NCBI GenBank assembly: GCA_014871385.1
Contig: CM026426.1
Location: 87,852,886-87,916,885 of the forward strand
Direction: 5' to 3'
DNA length: 64,000 bases
DNA from: Ceratodon purpureus
Taxonomy: Eukaryota; Streptophyta; Bryopsida; Pseudoditrichales; Ditrichaceae
Positions 1 through 10,428 of the stretch are shown in pieces (position 1 is the stretch's first letter; each line of letters begins with the position of its first letter). The notes below the pieces were generated by a model that saw nothing but the letters and a program-made list of their open reading frames with translations, was not told the DNA's origin and did no database searches. Made by a program: the position numbers and the translations under genes.

Positions 1-573
1 AGTAGACACATTAAAGTTATTGTATAAGGTCTTCAAACCCAAGCAAAGTGAATGTAGTCATTTGAAAAAGTGGCTATAAACGAATCTAAAACTATCTAAA
101 AATCACTTTTGTTGAAGTGGTGCCCTCTATATGTTTAAGATGTATTCTAAAATAGTCAATTCATATACTCATTAATTGGTTTAAGGTTCCAAAAGTACCG
201 CCAGGATGTTTTTTAAGAGGGTCACTTCAGCGATATTTTTTGTCACTTTTTTTTCATCGAACATTGTTTTTCAAATTGGAAAAAACATCCTCTAAAGACA
301 ATAGAGGCCACTAAATGAAAAAATTAAGACTTTGGAAAAGTTCATTTTCATGATTTAGAACTAGTGATCAAATTAAGTTTCAATCAAAGATGTTTTTTTT
401 TTATAGAGATGGGAATCAGATACCTTATGACACCTTAAAAAGTGACTTAAATGCTCAAAACCACACCAAAATGCTCAAATTCAGATTTGAGCTTTGAAAA
501 ACAGCACACTTCATAATCACTTCCAAATGGTCACATATTGCACTTTGTGGTCCACTTTATTGTGCTTCCCCCC
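1..573 (+). mobile_element. Non-autonomous TIR element, copy 1 (5' part outside window)
   Basis: AT-rich non-coding DNA that aligns almost end to end, in inverted orientation, with the element at 7056-8056. Shared blocks include the words around 170-230 (TTAATTGGTTTA, AAAAGTACCGC, TTTTTTAAGAGGGTCACTT) and the terminal CACTTTATTGTGC followed by a C tract ending at 573. The end at 573 matches the C/G-tract terminus of the second copy. Copy 1 runs off the left edge, so its other end and target duplication cannot be seen. No ORF of note is present. Confidence 0.75.
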
Positions 574-2306
574 TAGAAAATATGACCGCTGGTATGAATA
601 CAGCTTAATACCCGGTCGAAGAAACTACCTAGCTAATGTAGCCAGGGTGAAAATCTTCCCTAGGATATAAAGCATCTTTTCTAGGGTATAAAGAATGTTG
701 CCCGGGGTGTCGAGCATCTTCCCTAGGGTATCAACCGAGGTTAATTTTTGGGGCCTTTTTGACATTCTTTGTGAGTCTCCAGTCTCGACTGCGGCGGCCT
801 GAATCACAATCAAACAGTTAATTGAACAGCACCGGAAAAAATTAAAAAGTTTAACCTCAAGAAGAATCCGAACAGGCTCCCAGTCGCCGTCGCCACCTTC
901 GGGTAGCGAGAACGACAGCGTCTCCAGCAACCGTCGTACGTTCCGTTTCCACACCACTTCTTCCTACACGACGTCGGTTTCGCTCTACTCCTAGCATTCA
1001 TCGCTTCGGTTCATTCATGCCTCATCCCTTCAGTGGCCAGGCCCCACTCCGTCAAGGTGAACCCATCTTCGATCCTCTTCATTCCCCCGAGCGCCCGCCG
1101 CACTGCCTTTTCTACCCCTGTGTTTGCTCATGAAATTCCTGTCGCCCGCGTTAATTGGTTTGGTTTGCATGGCGGTTGTAGTCAGTTCCTGAACGTGGAG
1201 GTTTTTTTGTATAAATGACGACGTAATCAGCCGACATGGTTTCTCTCATTGATGTGTGTTGTATAGTAGTGCGCGTTTTCACATCTGCTGGTTGCGTTTT
1301 GGTCGTTCAATGGCTTCTGAAGCATGCAGTGGGCTGAATTCCATACTCAGGTTGTCCTCAGATGGTTCTTTTCTTTTGGTGAGACACTTCTGCTTACTGT
1401 TGTTCTGGGATCCATCGATGATTGATAAGTTCGAATTCAGGTGATGTTGGAATATGGCTGAATGAGTATAATGGTGTTCTGGTTTGGGACCTTCATGAAT
1501 GCTGTTGGTGAGTGTGATTTACACCAAGTTTGGTTGTTTGCTCTCTTCGGTAGTATACAGCGAGCAGTGCCAGAGTTCGATCACATTGTTCAGAAGTTTG
1601 AGGGAAAGTGGGTGTTTTCTTTTAGGGAAAGTGGGTGTCTTCTTTCTGAGAAAGCGCGACTGGCACTTGAAAGAGCTTGTGTTCTGGAATTGAGAGGAGC
1701 GCTTTATTAAAGTATAGGTGCTGTCCTAATGTGGCTGAAAGACTGAATTCCTGGTTCGATTAAGTCACGAATGCTGCTGGTTTGGATTGTTGGTTGCATC
1801 GAGAGCTTTGAATTCTTGCTGTATGTTGGATTCACTCGAGGGTGTAAATACGACGTTGAGTTTAGGTCCTCTTGAAGAATGTTGTCATGGAATCTGATGA
1901 AGAATGATCCAAGGAAGTTAGATGGTGTTCAATTGTGATTATATGTATGCAACCGTGGTCCAACAGTGCGTATTTACTTTAATGCATTGGAGTTAAGGTG
2001 GTTGATTTTCTCTGAAATAGTTTACTACCATAATTTAGTATTCACTTTGTATTCAGGTGTTTGCGAACATACTTTCACTTGGAATTCTGTTTCTAGTGAC
2101 GTGCTACTGATTAATTCTTGGAAGAGCTTAATTTGTTATGTAATTACAGGAAGAATGATATATCTACCTTTCGGTAATGTCATGATCTGACTGACCCGCT
2201 ATAAACTTGGTTTAAGAAGTTTGCGAATGCTATTGGTGAAGCTTATGAGTTTAAGTGAGAACTTTGCGTGTAATGCCTACATTACTGCGTGACCTATTTC
2301 TTTAAT
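574..2306 (+). other. Upstream region of the PAS-receiver gene; no confident coding
   Basis: Unique-looking DNA between the repeat copy and the first exon I can propose. The stretch 840-1140 is pyrimidine- and CG-richer, as expected of a promoter or 5' UTR, and has an ATG at 1018 opening a short frame. 1200-2300 is T-rich and intron-like. I see no protein family signature here. Confidence 0.3.
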
Positions 2307-5300
2307 ATGAGGAGGGCGCCGACGACTCTGGCGCACCCGGGCACTGTTCTGATGCCCGGCGTAGTGGTGATGCCGCTGACGGCACCGGACAGACTGCGCT
2401 TGTATCGCCGGTGTTTTCACGAGCTGGAGGAGCAGATGATGGTATTTCAAGTTGAAGGCAGACAGGCAGAGGTGCGTAGTTTGCAGGTGGAATTGCGGTT
2501 CCTGGAGGAACTTATCATGGTCTTCACCGAACTGAACACTGTGCCAGCAAAAACACAGTCAGTGATAATGCTCTTTCCAAAACCCACTTATAATCATTCA
2601 AGGAGCAATAATTTGTTTCTTAGAAAAATTTGTAACTAAGCAGAGCTGCCAAAGCTCTTTCGAGTGTGGCGTAAAATTAACGAATATGAATTCTCACTCA
2701 GAATTTGCACTGACATTCTAGCTTTGGTCGAGGTCTTGCTTTTTAACTCCTTGAGGAAATCTTGTATTCATGTTGACCTTGTGTACACGAAAAAATGGCT
2801 TTTGCAGTAGTTACTTCATGTGCTACCTTTCTTCAAGAGGTTAGACTCATTACAATGTATTGAATAGTCGCCATAGCCATTAGAAGAACTCTAAATTTTG
2901 CTAAGTCGTTAAATACCGCAACAAGACTGATGTTATATAGATTGGCATTTGGGTATATATTAATTGAGAGTCGTACAGGTTGCCCACCCCTGAGGTATGG
3001 ATGGCTGATGCTGCAGTTGAAGGATTGGATCTCTCTTTAGTTACTGATATACTCATGCTCAGCGCCACTTCACCCTGGACCGTGTACATTGCTGACCGTA
3101 ACCAGGTTCATCTCAAACCACGAACAACTAATGTAAATGAACTACAATAATTAAACTCTTGCACTATTCCCGTGATCAGCATATTTTTAATGGAAATAAG
3201 AGTCACCGATGAACTTGTATTGTCAATTGGCCTGCGTCAGTGGAATAAGGTTTACATTCACCTTGTATTTTATGTGTTGCTGGGTCAGTGGCTGCTGTGT
3301 TATGTGTCTCCTAGCGGGAAGCGTACGACGGGTTGGACGTCACAAGAGCTTCTCGGCACACCTGCATGGGGTGCTTGCCACTCTGACGATGTTCCTGTAT
3401 TACAGCGTGTAAATCTCGAACTTAAGTCTCCCAGATGAAGTTTGAACCTAGCAATGACACTCTGTCCAGGCGGGTAGGAATTTGACATTCGTCGTCTGTT
3501 TTCTCTTCTGCAGATGTTGCACTTGAGAGACAGTGAGACTTCTGGAGGTAGCGTAATTTACAGGCGATTGAAGAAGGACCGCTCTTATGTCACAGTGCAG
3601 GCAACAGGTCGAATTGTTGGCACCAGGTACTTGGCAGACACTATGCCCCTGACAGCCTTTGGACTGCTTTAGAAAGTGCAACATTTAGAAAAGTACGGCC
3701 AAAAATTGTCCACTTTTACAGTTCAGGGTGCTTTGGAAGGGAAGTCCAGGGTACAGTAATATCAAAACAGAATTGAGTTCAGAATTTTAATACTCTGTTG
3801 ACTGGCAGGTGGTTTGCGTGGGTAGAACAGGATATTCTCAACTTTTCTCCAGTGGTAAGATCTCAATACTGATTTGTACTTAACTTACACAAGCAACATG
3901 ATACATCTGTTGGTTTTCCGAAAGTTCCCAGTATATATTATAATCCTAAAAGTGACTTCATCTCTTCAGAATCACCAGGAAGAGCTTTCATCAACGAACC
4001 ATGTCAATGCAAATTCCAAAGGTTCGAGGGTAGTAACTGAAGGAGAATCCCCTGTTGTCATCCGACCACGAAGACAATCTGCACCATGGGTTGGTCCACC
4101 AGAGGTTCCATATCCAAATTGGGATCATATGGTTGGGAGTAGCAGACCGATTTCTCCTGCTGCCGTCGTCACTGTAGGTTTACTTCAGCAATCTAAGGGC
4201 AACACAAGACATGGTTCGTTAGGATTGGATTTCGACGAAGCCTATATTTCTGAGGTACAGAAATCTACATACAATCATCGAATATGAATATGGTTTTGAG
4301 GGGTAAAGTTTGTTGTTCATTTGCTGATTGAGTTCAGCTGCAGATAGCTTACCAAATTCAAGAAAAATCATAATCGTTATATTGCAGCTATCACAGATGA
4401 ATTCTCGATCTCAGAAAGCTGCGTCAATGCTGACAAACTTGAAGTAAGACTTATCATAATTGACTTCTATGTTTCTCAACTTACATCAGGTTCTGTTGTT
4501 TGACTTTGGTAGAGTTGTGCTTCCTGCGTTCAAGCACTGTATGTTTGAGGTCTGCTCTGGTATTTGCTTCTGACGATTTTATCCTCGTTGGTAAGAGTGA
4601 TTGGTGGTGTGAGTGATTGGTGGTGTGAGTGTTTAATGCACAGCACAGAGACAGAGCAGAATGGTGCAAGTCCTGTGCCTATCAAGCCCAGTGACAATGA
4701 AGGAACGGAGAGAGCATCGAAGGTTTCAAAGGGTAAACTAGTTGCACAAGATACCTCAAAATATCCATCCAACACTTCATCCAATCAAGGACTTCATTCA
4801 GTTCAATTAGACATTGGAAAAGAACTTCTCCAAGGCAAAAAGGTCTAAATCAAATCCCTGCAACCCCGCATTTACTGGACAAACGTTACAGGCCAAACTT
4901 TGGACCGAAGAAATTGTCATGAGATACAGTTGAGGAATTTAGCATTATTATCTTCAATGACTCTGGGCCTTGTCAAAATCTCAAACCACCGTGATGAGGG
5001 GTTTGCATTGACAATTTGAGAGGTGAGCTGAAAGGGATATGGAAGCAGGATTTGAAGTGACTCAAGTTCACTTAAGATCTGCAGTTGAGTAAGCTTCTAT
5101 TATATCGTGCAGGTGTTGCTAGCTGAGGATGATGCAGTTAACCGCAAGGTAGGGCAACGTTTGTTGCGTGGTATAAATTGCGATGTTACCGTGGTATGCA
5201 ATGGACAAGAAGCTCTCGATGTACTCCGCCAAGTACCTGCTGAGCAAGAGCTGGCGACAGGTGAAAAGGAGTTGCCCCCTCAGTTCGATTTAGTCCTCAT

Positions 5301-6255
5301 GGATCTCCAGATGCCGGTCATGGATGGTACACATGCGGTAATTGTCTGCTCTTTAAGTATGGTCTTTTATTCCTCAGTTTGTATCTTGCATACTTCTGGT
5401 ATTGGAAAAGCGTTTGACCATGAAATGAGTAGTATGTCATACAGGAGCACACCTGACCAGCCTGGCCATCTAGCCACCGAGAACATCAGGCCCGAGTTTC
5501 TCCCCTCGAATTTTGAGGACATAAATTCGAGGTACTATGAGGTGGCTGGAGTGGCTGGAGGGAGGGTACCACGGCATCCAGCCAACTTGGCTAAACTTGG
5601 CTGGCTGGTACGGTGTGAGGAGGGATGGGCTGAGATCCTGAATCACGGGGGTGGGCTGAGATCCTGAATCACGGGGGTGGGCTGAGATCCTGAAATATGG
5701 GGGTGGGCTAAGATCCTGAATAACGGGGGTGGACTACAGGTGCAAATTTTTCGAGATTGGGAAGAATTACAAGAACCACCAAGGAAGCGAATGACAATTT
5801 TTGCGCTCACTGCTAACGTTAGCGGTAAACTTCTTAGCTATGCTTCGTCACCACTCCGTCAGAATTGCTATGCTCTTATTTATTACCTCAGACCAATGCA
5901 GTGTCTCCATTAGTGGGACATCATATTTCCTAAACTCCAATAAGACGTTTGCCTGCTGAGTCGATTTAGAAGGTGTCTGTCCAGTGGGTGAGACAACATT
6001 TAATAGATGCAGAAAAAATAGTGCCCATGGTAAACTTCATGCCACGTCTCTTCTCAGTCCTTGACAGTACATAATTCCTAATGAAAACTAAGGAACCAAC
6101 GGGTTGCGGTGATGCTGTCAGATCGTGACATGGTCAAGTGCGCCCAGAGTGGCTTCGACGAGTTCGTAAGCAAACCGTTGACGATCGAGAAGCTGCTCGA
6201 GCGTTTCAGGAAAACAATTAACGACCCTGTCAATAATCGATGCCTTGACCCTTGA
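2307..6255 (+). CDS. Multi-exon gene: PAS domain plus response-regulator receiver domain
   Basis: A probable signalling protein. PAS domains bind small ligands or partners, and receivers accept phosphate from histidine kinases. Exons I can see: 2307-2558 (leucine-rich coiled segment); about 3000-3106; PAS core about 3288-3408 with YVSPSGKRTTGW and the HSDDVPVLQR block; 3514-3626 ending VTVQATGRIVG; about 3967-4254; about 4388-4446; about 4625-4845; then the receiver in 5113-5337, 5740-5824 and 6122-6255. The three receiver exons join in frame with GT/AG borders (phase 0, then 1) and contain every hallmark: the acidic pair in LLAEDDAVNR, the phospho-acceptor Asp in LVLMDLQMPVMDG, Thr in LTAN and Lys in SKPL. 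I see no histidine kinase DHp or ATPase domain between PAS and receiver, unlike plant hybrid kinases. The receiver is certain; the 5' exons and start are tentative. Confidence 0.7.
5624..5733 (+). repeat. 27-bp minisatellite in the receiver intron
   Basis: Four tandem copies of a unit of about 27 bp (GTGGGCTGAGATCCTGAATC followed by ACGGGGG) fill the end of the intron between the first two receiver exons. The last copy runs directly into the splice acceptor at 5738-5739. Copies differ by a few substitutions. Confidence 0.85.
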
Positions 6256-7055
6256 GTACATCAGTCCGAATAGCTGGCTTTATGCGTTCGTGACTAACTG
6301 TGATTTGGCACCTCCGGTACTAGCCTCCGATCCTGGCGGTTCCAATTTTTGTCATGGTATATGCACATGCACTTATCCAAGGATGTTGATAATTTGAGTG
6401 TAGACTGAAGTGCAGCTGGCGTGACTCAGAACTCCGCATAGCTTTGTGAATTATCGCATTAAATAATCCCCAGGATTTGTTGCAAGTTACGAGGGAACTG
6501 GGAGATATCGTCGACTTAGCAAACTCTGTTTATTTGTACATACAAAAAAACTCCTCACCGTACAGTATACATCTCTACGCGCTCTCTATCAATCATCCTG
6601 GAACTCAAATAAATGTCCTGCTGCCTCAAGCGCTTTGAAATTTACGTGTCCCATTTTACATCTTCAATCTGTAATTGACTATTAGCACAAACAGGATCTG
6701 CAACAACTAATTGATAACACAAAAACCCATGTGATCTCTCCTTCAGCCAAGTATGGCTCCCCTAAGGTAGGTTGTCCTAATACTGACCACCACCCCAAAA
6801 CCATTAGATTGACTTGTCCTATAACCAACCAGAGTGAGAACTGAATGTAGCGATTTGTGGGACTTGCAAAAATTAAGGGTCCATGCACGGTTGGTTTTGG
6901 GTTGATGTGGAGTGGAGTATGGGGTAGGAGCACATGAGCCACTAGTTTCCATTTTCAACATGATTGATTATAGCCAAGAGTAGTTTTCAGTTCATGCATC
7001 TTCTAGTGGTTGGTTTTAGGTTCGATCATCAACAAAAAATACAATCATTATAGTT
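6256..7055. other. 3' flank of the PAS-receiver gene, no gene seen
   Basis: AT-rich non-coding DNA. It includes a short stretch near 6773-6790 (TAAGGTAGGTTGTCCTA) that reappears inverted near 8257-8274. These could be ends of an older element around the 7056-8056 insertion, but no target duplication was found. Confidence 0.3.
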
Positions 7056-8056
7056 GGGGGGAAAGCACAATAAAGTCGACTACAAAGTGCAATATGTATT
7101 CACTAGGAAGTGGATATAAAGTGTGCTATTTTTCAAAGCTCGAAGCTCATTTTGAGCATTTTGATGTAGTTTTTGAGCATTTTAGTCACTTTTTAGGGTG
7201 TCACAAGATATCTTGTAGGTAGGGTTTTCTATTCGGTCGTGACGTGGCCCTCTTGCGTCATAATGTCGGGACGTCACGACGGTTTAGAGTCACAACCGAA
7301 CGTCCCATTCGGTCTTTATTGTGACGGCTCAACTCCTTTAGGCAACCTTTTCATATATACTTTTTCATTTTTACATTACAGAACCTATTATGATGTCGAA
7401 GGACCCTCGTCGCAACCCATTCCGACGTCGCGACGGGATAGTCACTACCAGACGGGATAGAAAACCCTGCTTGTAGGCATCGTCATGAAAAAAACATCTT
7501 CAATTGAAACTTGATTTCACGACTAGTTCTAAATCATAAAAATGAGTTTTTCCAAAGTCTTAATTTCTTCATTTGGTGCCCTCTATTGTCTTTAAAGGAT
7601 GTTTTTTTTTTCAATTTATAAAACAACTTTCAGTGAAAAAGAAATCACAAAAAGTACCGCATAAGTGACCCTCTTAAAAAACATCTTTGCGGTACTTTTG
7701 GAACCCTAAACCAATTAATAAGCTTATGAATTGACTATTTTAGAATACCTCTTAAATGTATAGAATGTACCACTTCATCAAAAGTGACTTTTAGATAATT
7801 TTTTATTCTTTTCTAGCCACTTTTCAAATGATTACATTCACTTTGCTTGGATTTAAAGCCTTCATTCAATAACTTTAAAGTATCCACTTTGCACGAAACT
7901 TTTCCAAGTTGTAGAAAAACAAGTTGAGAATCCATATTAGCAAAAAAAATTAAATTAAATTACATCTTTCCATAACTTTTGTGCAATTTTTGCAAAATGG
8001 CTGAAACTGACAAATAGTTGGGCACTTTTTTGGTCGACTTTATTGTGTTCATCCCC
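7056..8056 (-). mobile_element. Non-autonomous TIR element, copy 2, interrupted by a MITE
   Basis: The left end reads GGGG-GGAAAGCACAATAAAG and the right end, read inward on the minus strand, GGGGATGAACACAATAAAG. The two ends therefore form short terminal inverted repeats continuing into GTCGAC. The body aligns with 1-573 in opposite orientation. Removing the 250-bp hAT MITE and its duplication leaves about 740 bp with no coding capacity. I could not identify a target duplication, so the superfamily is open. Confidence 0.7.
7220..7469. mobile_element. hAT-type MITE with 8-bp target site duplication
   Basis: A 250-bp element with termini TAGGGTTTTCTAT and, on the other strand, CAGGGTTTTCTAT. 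It is flanked by perfect 8-bp direct repeats CTTGTAGG at 7212-7219 and 7470-7477. An 8-bp duplication plus YAGGG ends is the standard hAT signature. The interior is rich in GTCGTGACG/CGTCACGAC words and holds no ORF. It sits inside copy 2 of the TIR element and is therefore younger than that element. Confidence 0.9.
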
Positions 8057-8387
8057 TTTGATCATAGGAGAACAGTATATTAAGTATGAATCATAGGTTA
8101 CTTTGCACTTTGGGATTTAGTATAAAATAAAGAAATACAAATTATATGTTGCAATTTTTTGCAATCCGAATGAAATCTTATTTTAAACGCCGTCATATTT
8201 TTTTTTGGATTTATCACGACTAAATACAGGTCAGATTGCTGAAGTGGTTGGTTATAGAACAACCTACCTTATGCACTCACCACTTTCCACACAACAACCT
8301 TCTTGCATATATACATGCTTCAAGTCTGCAAATCACTCAACACTTGGTTTGTGAAGAGAGATTCTGCATGCTAGGGAATACAAATTA
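8057..8387. other. Spacer, nothing recognised
   Basis: AT-rich intergenic DNA with no ORF or repeat I can support beyond the short inverted word at 8257-8274. Confidence 0.4.
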
Positions 8388-8600
8388 AAGGAAAAATCAC
8401 GTCACAAAGGGTCCTTACAAACTTGCACGTGAGAAAAAAAAGGATGTGCTCGTGCACTTTTGACGGTGGCACCACTCATGCCAGCGTGGTGTCAGCGCTG
8501 CCGGTGAGAGGGGTCGAACCAATCACCTCGAGCTCCCGCGTGTGTCGAGCGTAGCTGCAGTGGCAGCGCTGACAGCATGTGGAGCTGTTGGGCACAGATC
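8388..8600 (+). mobile_element. Fragment related to the left end of the 28-kb transposon
   Basis: Shares an ordered series of words with 28101-28300: AAAAATCAC, CGTGCACTTT, GGCACCA, GCCAGC, GGTC..CCAA and CCCGCG.GTGT. It also holds a GCTGACAGC word at 8568-8576, the only exact GCTGNCAGC I noticed outside the large transposon. It is probably the end of a deleted or diverged relative of that element. Confidence 0.5.
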
Positions 8601-9681
8601 CTAAGATGGCAGCTTGTGTCAGTAGGGATATTCGGCATCATATTAAAGAAAGAAATTACACTTTAGCATAGTCTAAATATTCAACCATTCAACCTCCGCT
8701 AGGTCAACACCACCGAACACTCCTCTTAACTATGTGGGCAATATTTCTGGCATCTGCTGACAGTAGCAGAGGGGCCTTTGGGCAGCCAGTTAACCTAACT
8801 CAGGCTGCCTTAGAGGGCCCCTTTGTGAGGTCAAATTTCCCGTCATGTTACCAGGATTAAAGGAATGCTTTTGGGCTCAGACCACTAACTCCTAATTTCT
8901 TTTTCCTGACACACTTCCATCATATAGAAGCTTGTACAATGTGGGTGGCTTACCGTGCTTCCTCCACGCTCCATCATAATAGAAGTGGTGAATTTTCACA
9001 AAGTTAAAAAAAAACATTCCTAGTGGATTGGTTCTCAGAAAATGAACCGGTTTTTGGACATGTCAAATTCACTTTGGATGGGTTCTAAAAATAGTTTTTA
9101 TTTGACAATTTTTTCCGAATTAAATGAATGATGCAAATATTAATCAGAGTATGTCATATATGATATGTGGATGTAAACATAATTGAGTCAAAGTACTAAT
9201 ACCTAATCAAAATACCAATCTTGAATCATCATCCACAATATTTAGAACCTTTTTAACACAATGTCAGAGATTTAAATTGAGGGTAAACTCAGCAATTGCA
9301 TAACAATTCAGTTTAAATAAACATGTTCAAATTTTTCAATAAAAAGACAAACGTACCATTCAAATAAGTGGGTGAATTCCCCTATCCTTCATGTTTCTCC
9401 AAACAAGCATCACTGCATTCCAATTGATATTTTCAACTAATATTTTCAACATGATATACAAAAATCCTAGATGTGTGACTCACCCTAAACCTAGAATCCA
9501 TATTCATTCCTTCTATACATTACTTGTCTAACACTTGGAAAAAATAAAAAATAAACATTTGACAAGCATATCTAGGTCCTCAAGGTTGCAGCTTGCATTA
9601 CTCCAGGTCAAGCCGTGAGGCTGTGCTCACAATGCAAGTGACCAGGCTCCGTGAAAATCAGACCGTGCTATGTGCCTTTGT

Positions 9682-9682
<1 letters not shown>
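8601..9682. other. AT-rich spacer, no gene seen
   Basis: Intergenic DNA with no convincing ORF. A G/T-rich stretch near 9040-9090 (GGTTCTCAGAAAATGAACCG) loosely resembles 9815-9910, suggesting old dispersed repeats. Confidence 0.35.

Positions 9683-9733
<51 letters not shown>
9683..9733 (-). repeat. 51-nt poly(T) tract, possible retroposon tail on minus strand
   Basis: An uninterrupted run of T from 9683 to 9733, followed by further T-rich sequence to about 9800. Read on the minus strand it is a poly(A) tail, so 9734 onwards could be the body of a retroposed sequence. It could equally be simple slippage. Confidence 0.6.
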
Positions 9734-9738
<5 letters not shown>

Positions 9739-9991
9739 TTAAATTTTTTAAATATTTTTTTTTGAATTTTTGTTGTATCTTTTGTATTTTTTTAATTAAA
9801 CATTTTTTCTTTTTGAACGGGTTTTGGGACGGTTTGTTTTTTTTTTTCAACCTTTCCATCGATGAGTTGGTTTTGAGATTACCGGTTTTGGGATGGGTTC
9901 CATTTTTTTCGCCTTTCAATTCAAGGTTTTTAGACATGGACGGGTTAAAGTTTTGTGAAAACTCAATCAATGTGACATCAGTACTAAACTT

Positions 9992-10428
9992 CAGTCCACC
10001 TTCTATAAATGTTACACTTATAAGTGTTAATCCTATCTAAATGTTAACTTTCTTCTACTCCCCACATATTGCACACTATAAATGTTAAATGTGTTAACTG
10101 TTAACACAATGGTACTCCCTTCTTTGTAAATTTGACACAAAAATGTTAAAAAATTAAACACAGTCATAATATGGATGATAAAAACTATACATCCAGTTAC
10201 ATTCGTGTTTCTCTTCAGATTACTTGATATTGAATAAAGTTTTGATTGGATTTGCAATTTTATGAATGGTATTTTCTCACAAGGTCTCTTCACAATTGCT
10301 TATATTTATAATTGTTAAGATTTGTATATTGCTCAAAAAATATATTTTATAATTGTTAATTGTTAACACTTCTATAAATGTTAACTTTGATCTACACCTG
10401 AGGATTAACATTTATAGAGGGTAGACTG
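9992..10428. mobile_element. pogo/Tigger-like (Tc1/mariner) MITE
   Basis: Ends are near-perfect inverted repeats of about 22 bp: CAGTCCACCTTCTATAAATG at the left and, on the minus strand, CAGTCTACCCTCTATAAATG at the right. CAGT-starting termini with a TA target are typical of pogo-type elements. TA follows the right end (10429-10430), but the left flank reads TT, so the duplication is imperfect. The interior repeats the words ATAAATGTTAA and GTTAACAC and has no ORF. Confidence 0.65.

Noticed and set aside
1..8056. Long inverted repeats as TIRs of one gene-capturing transposon
   Set aside because: The right copy has its own two termini (7056 and 8056), so these are two separate insertions in opposite orientation.
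9651..10040. Poly-Phe / poly-Lys ORFs
   Set aside because: Artefact of the 51-nt T tract and adjacent low complexity.
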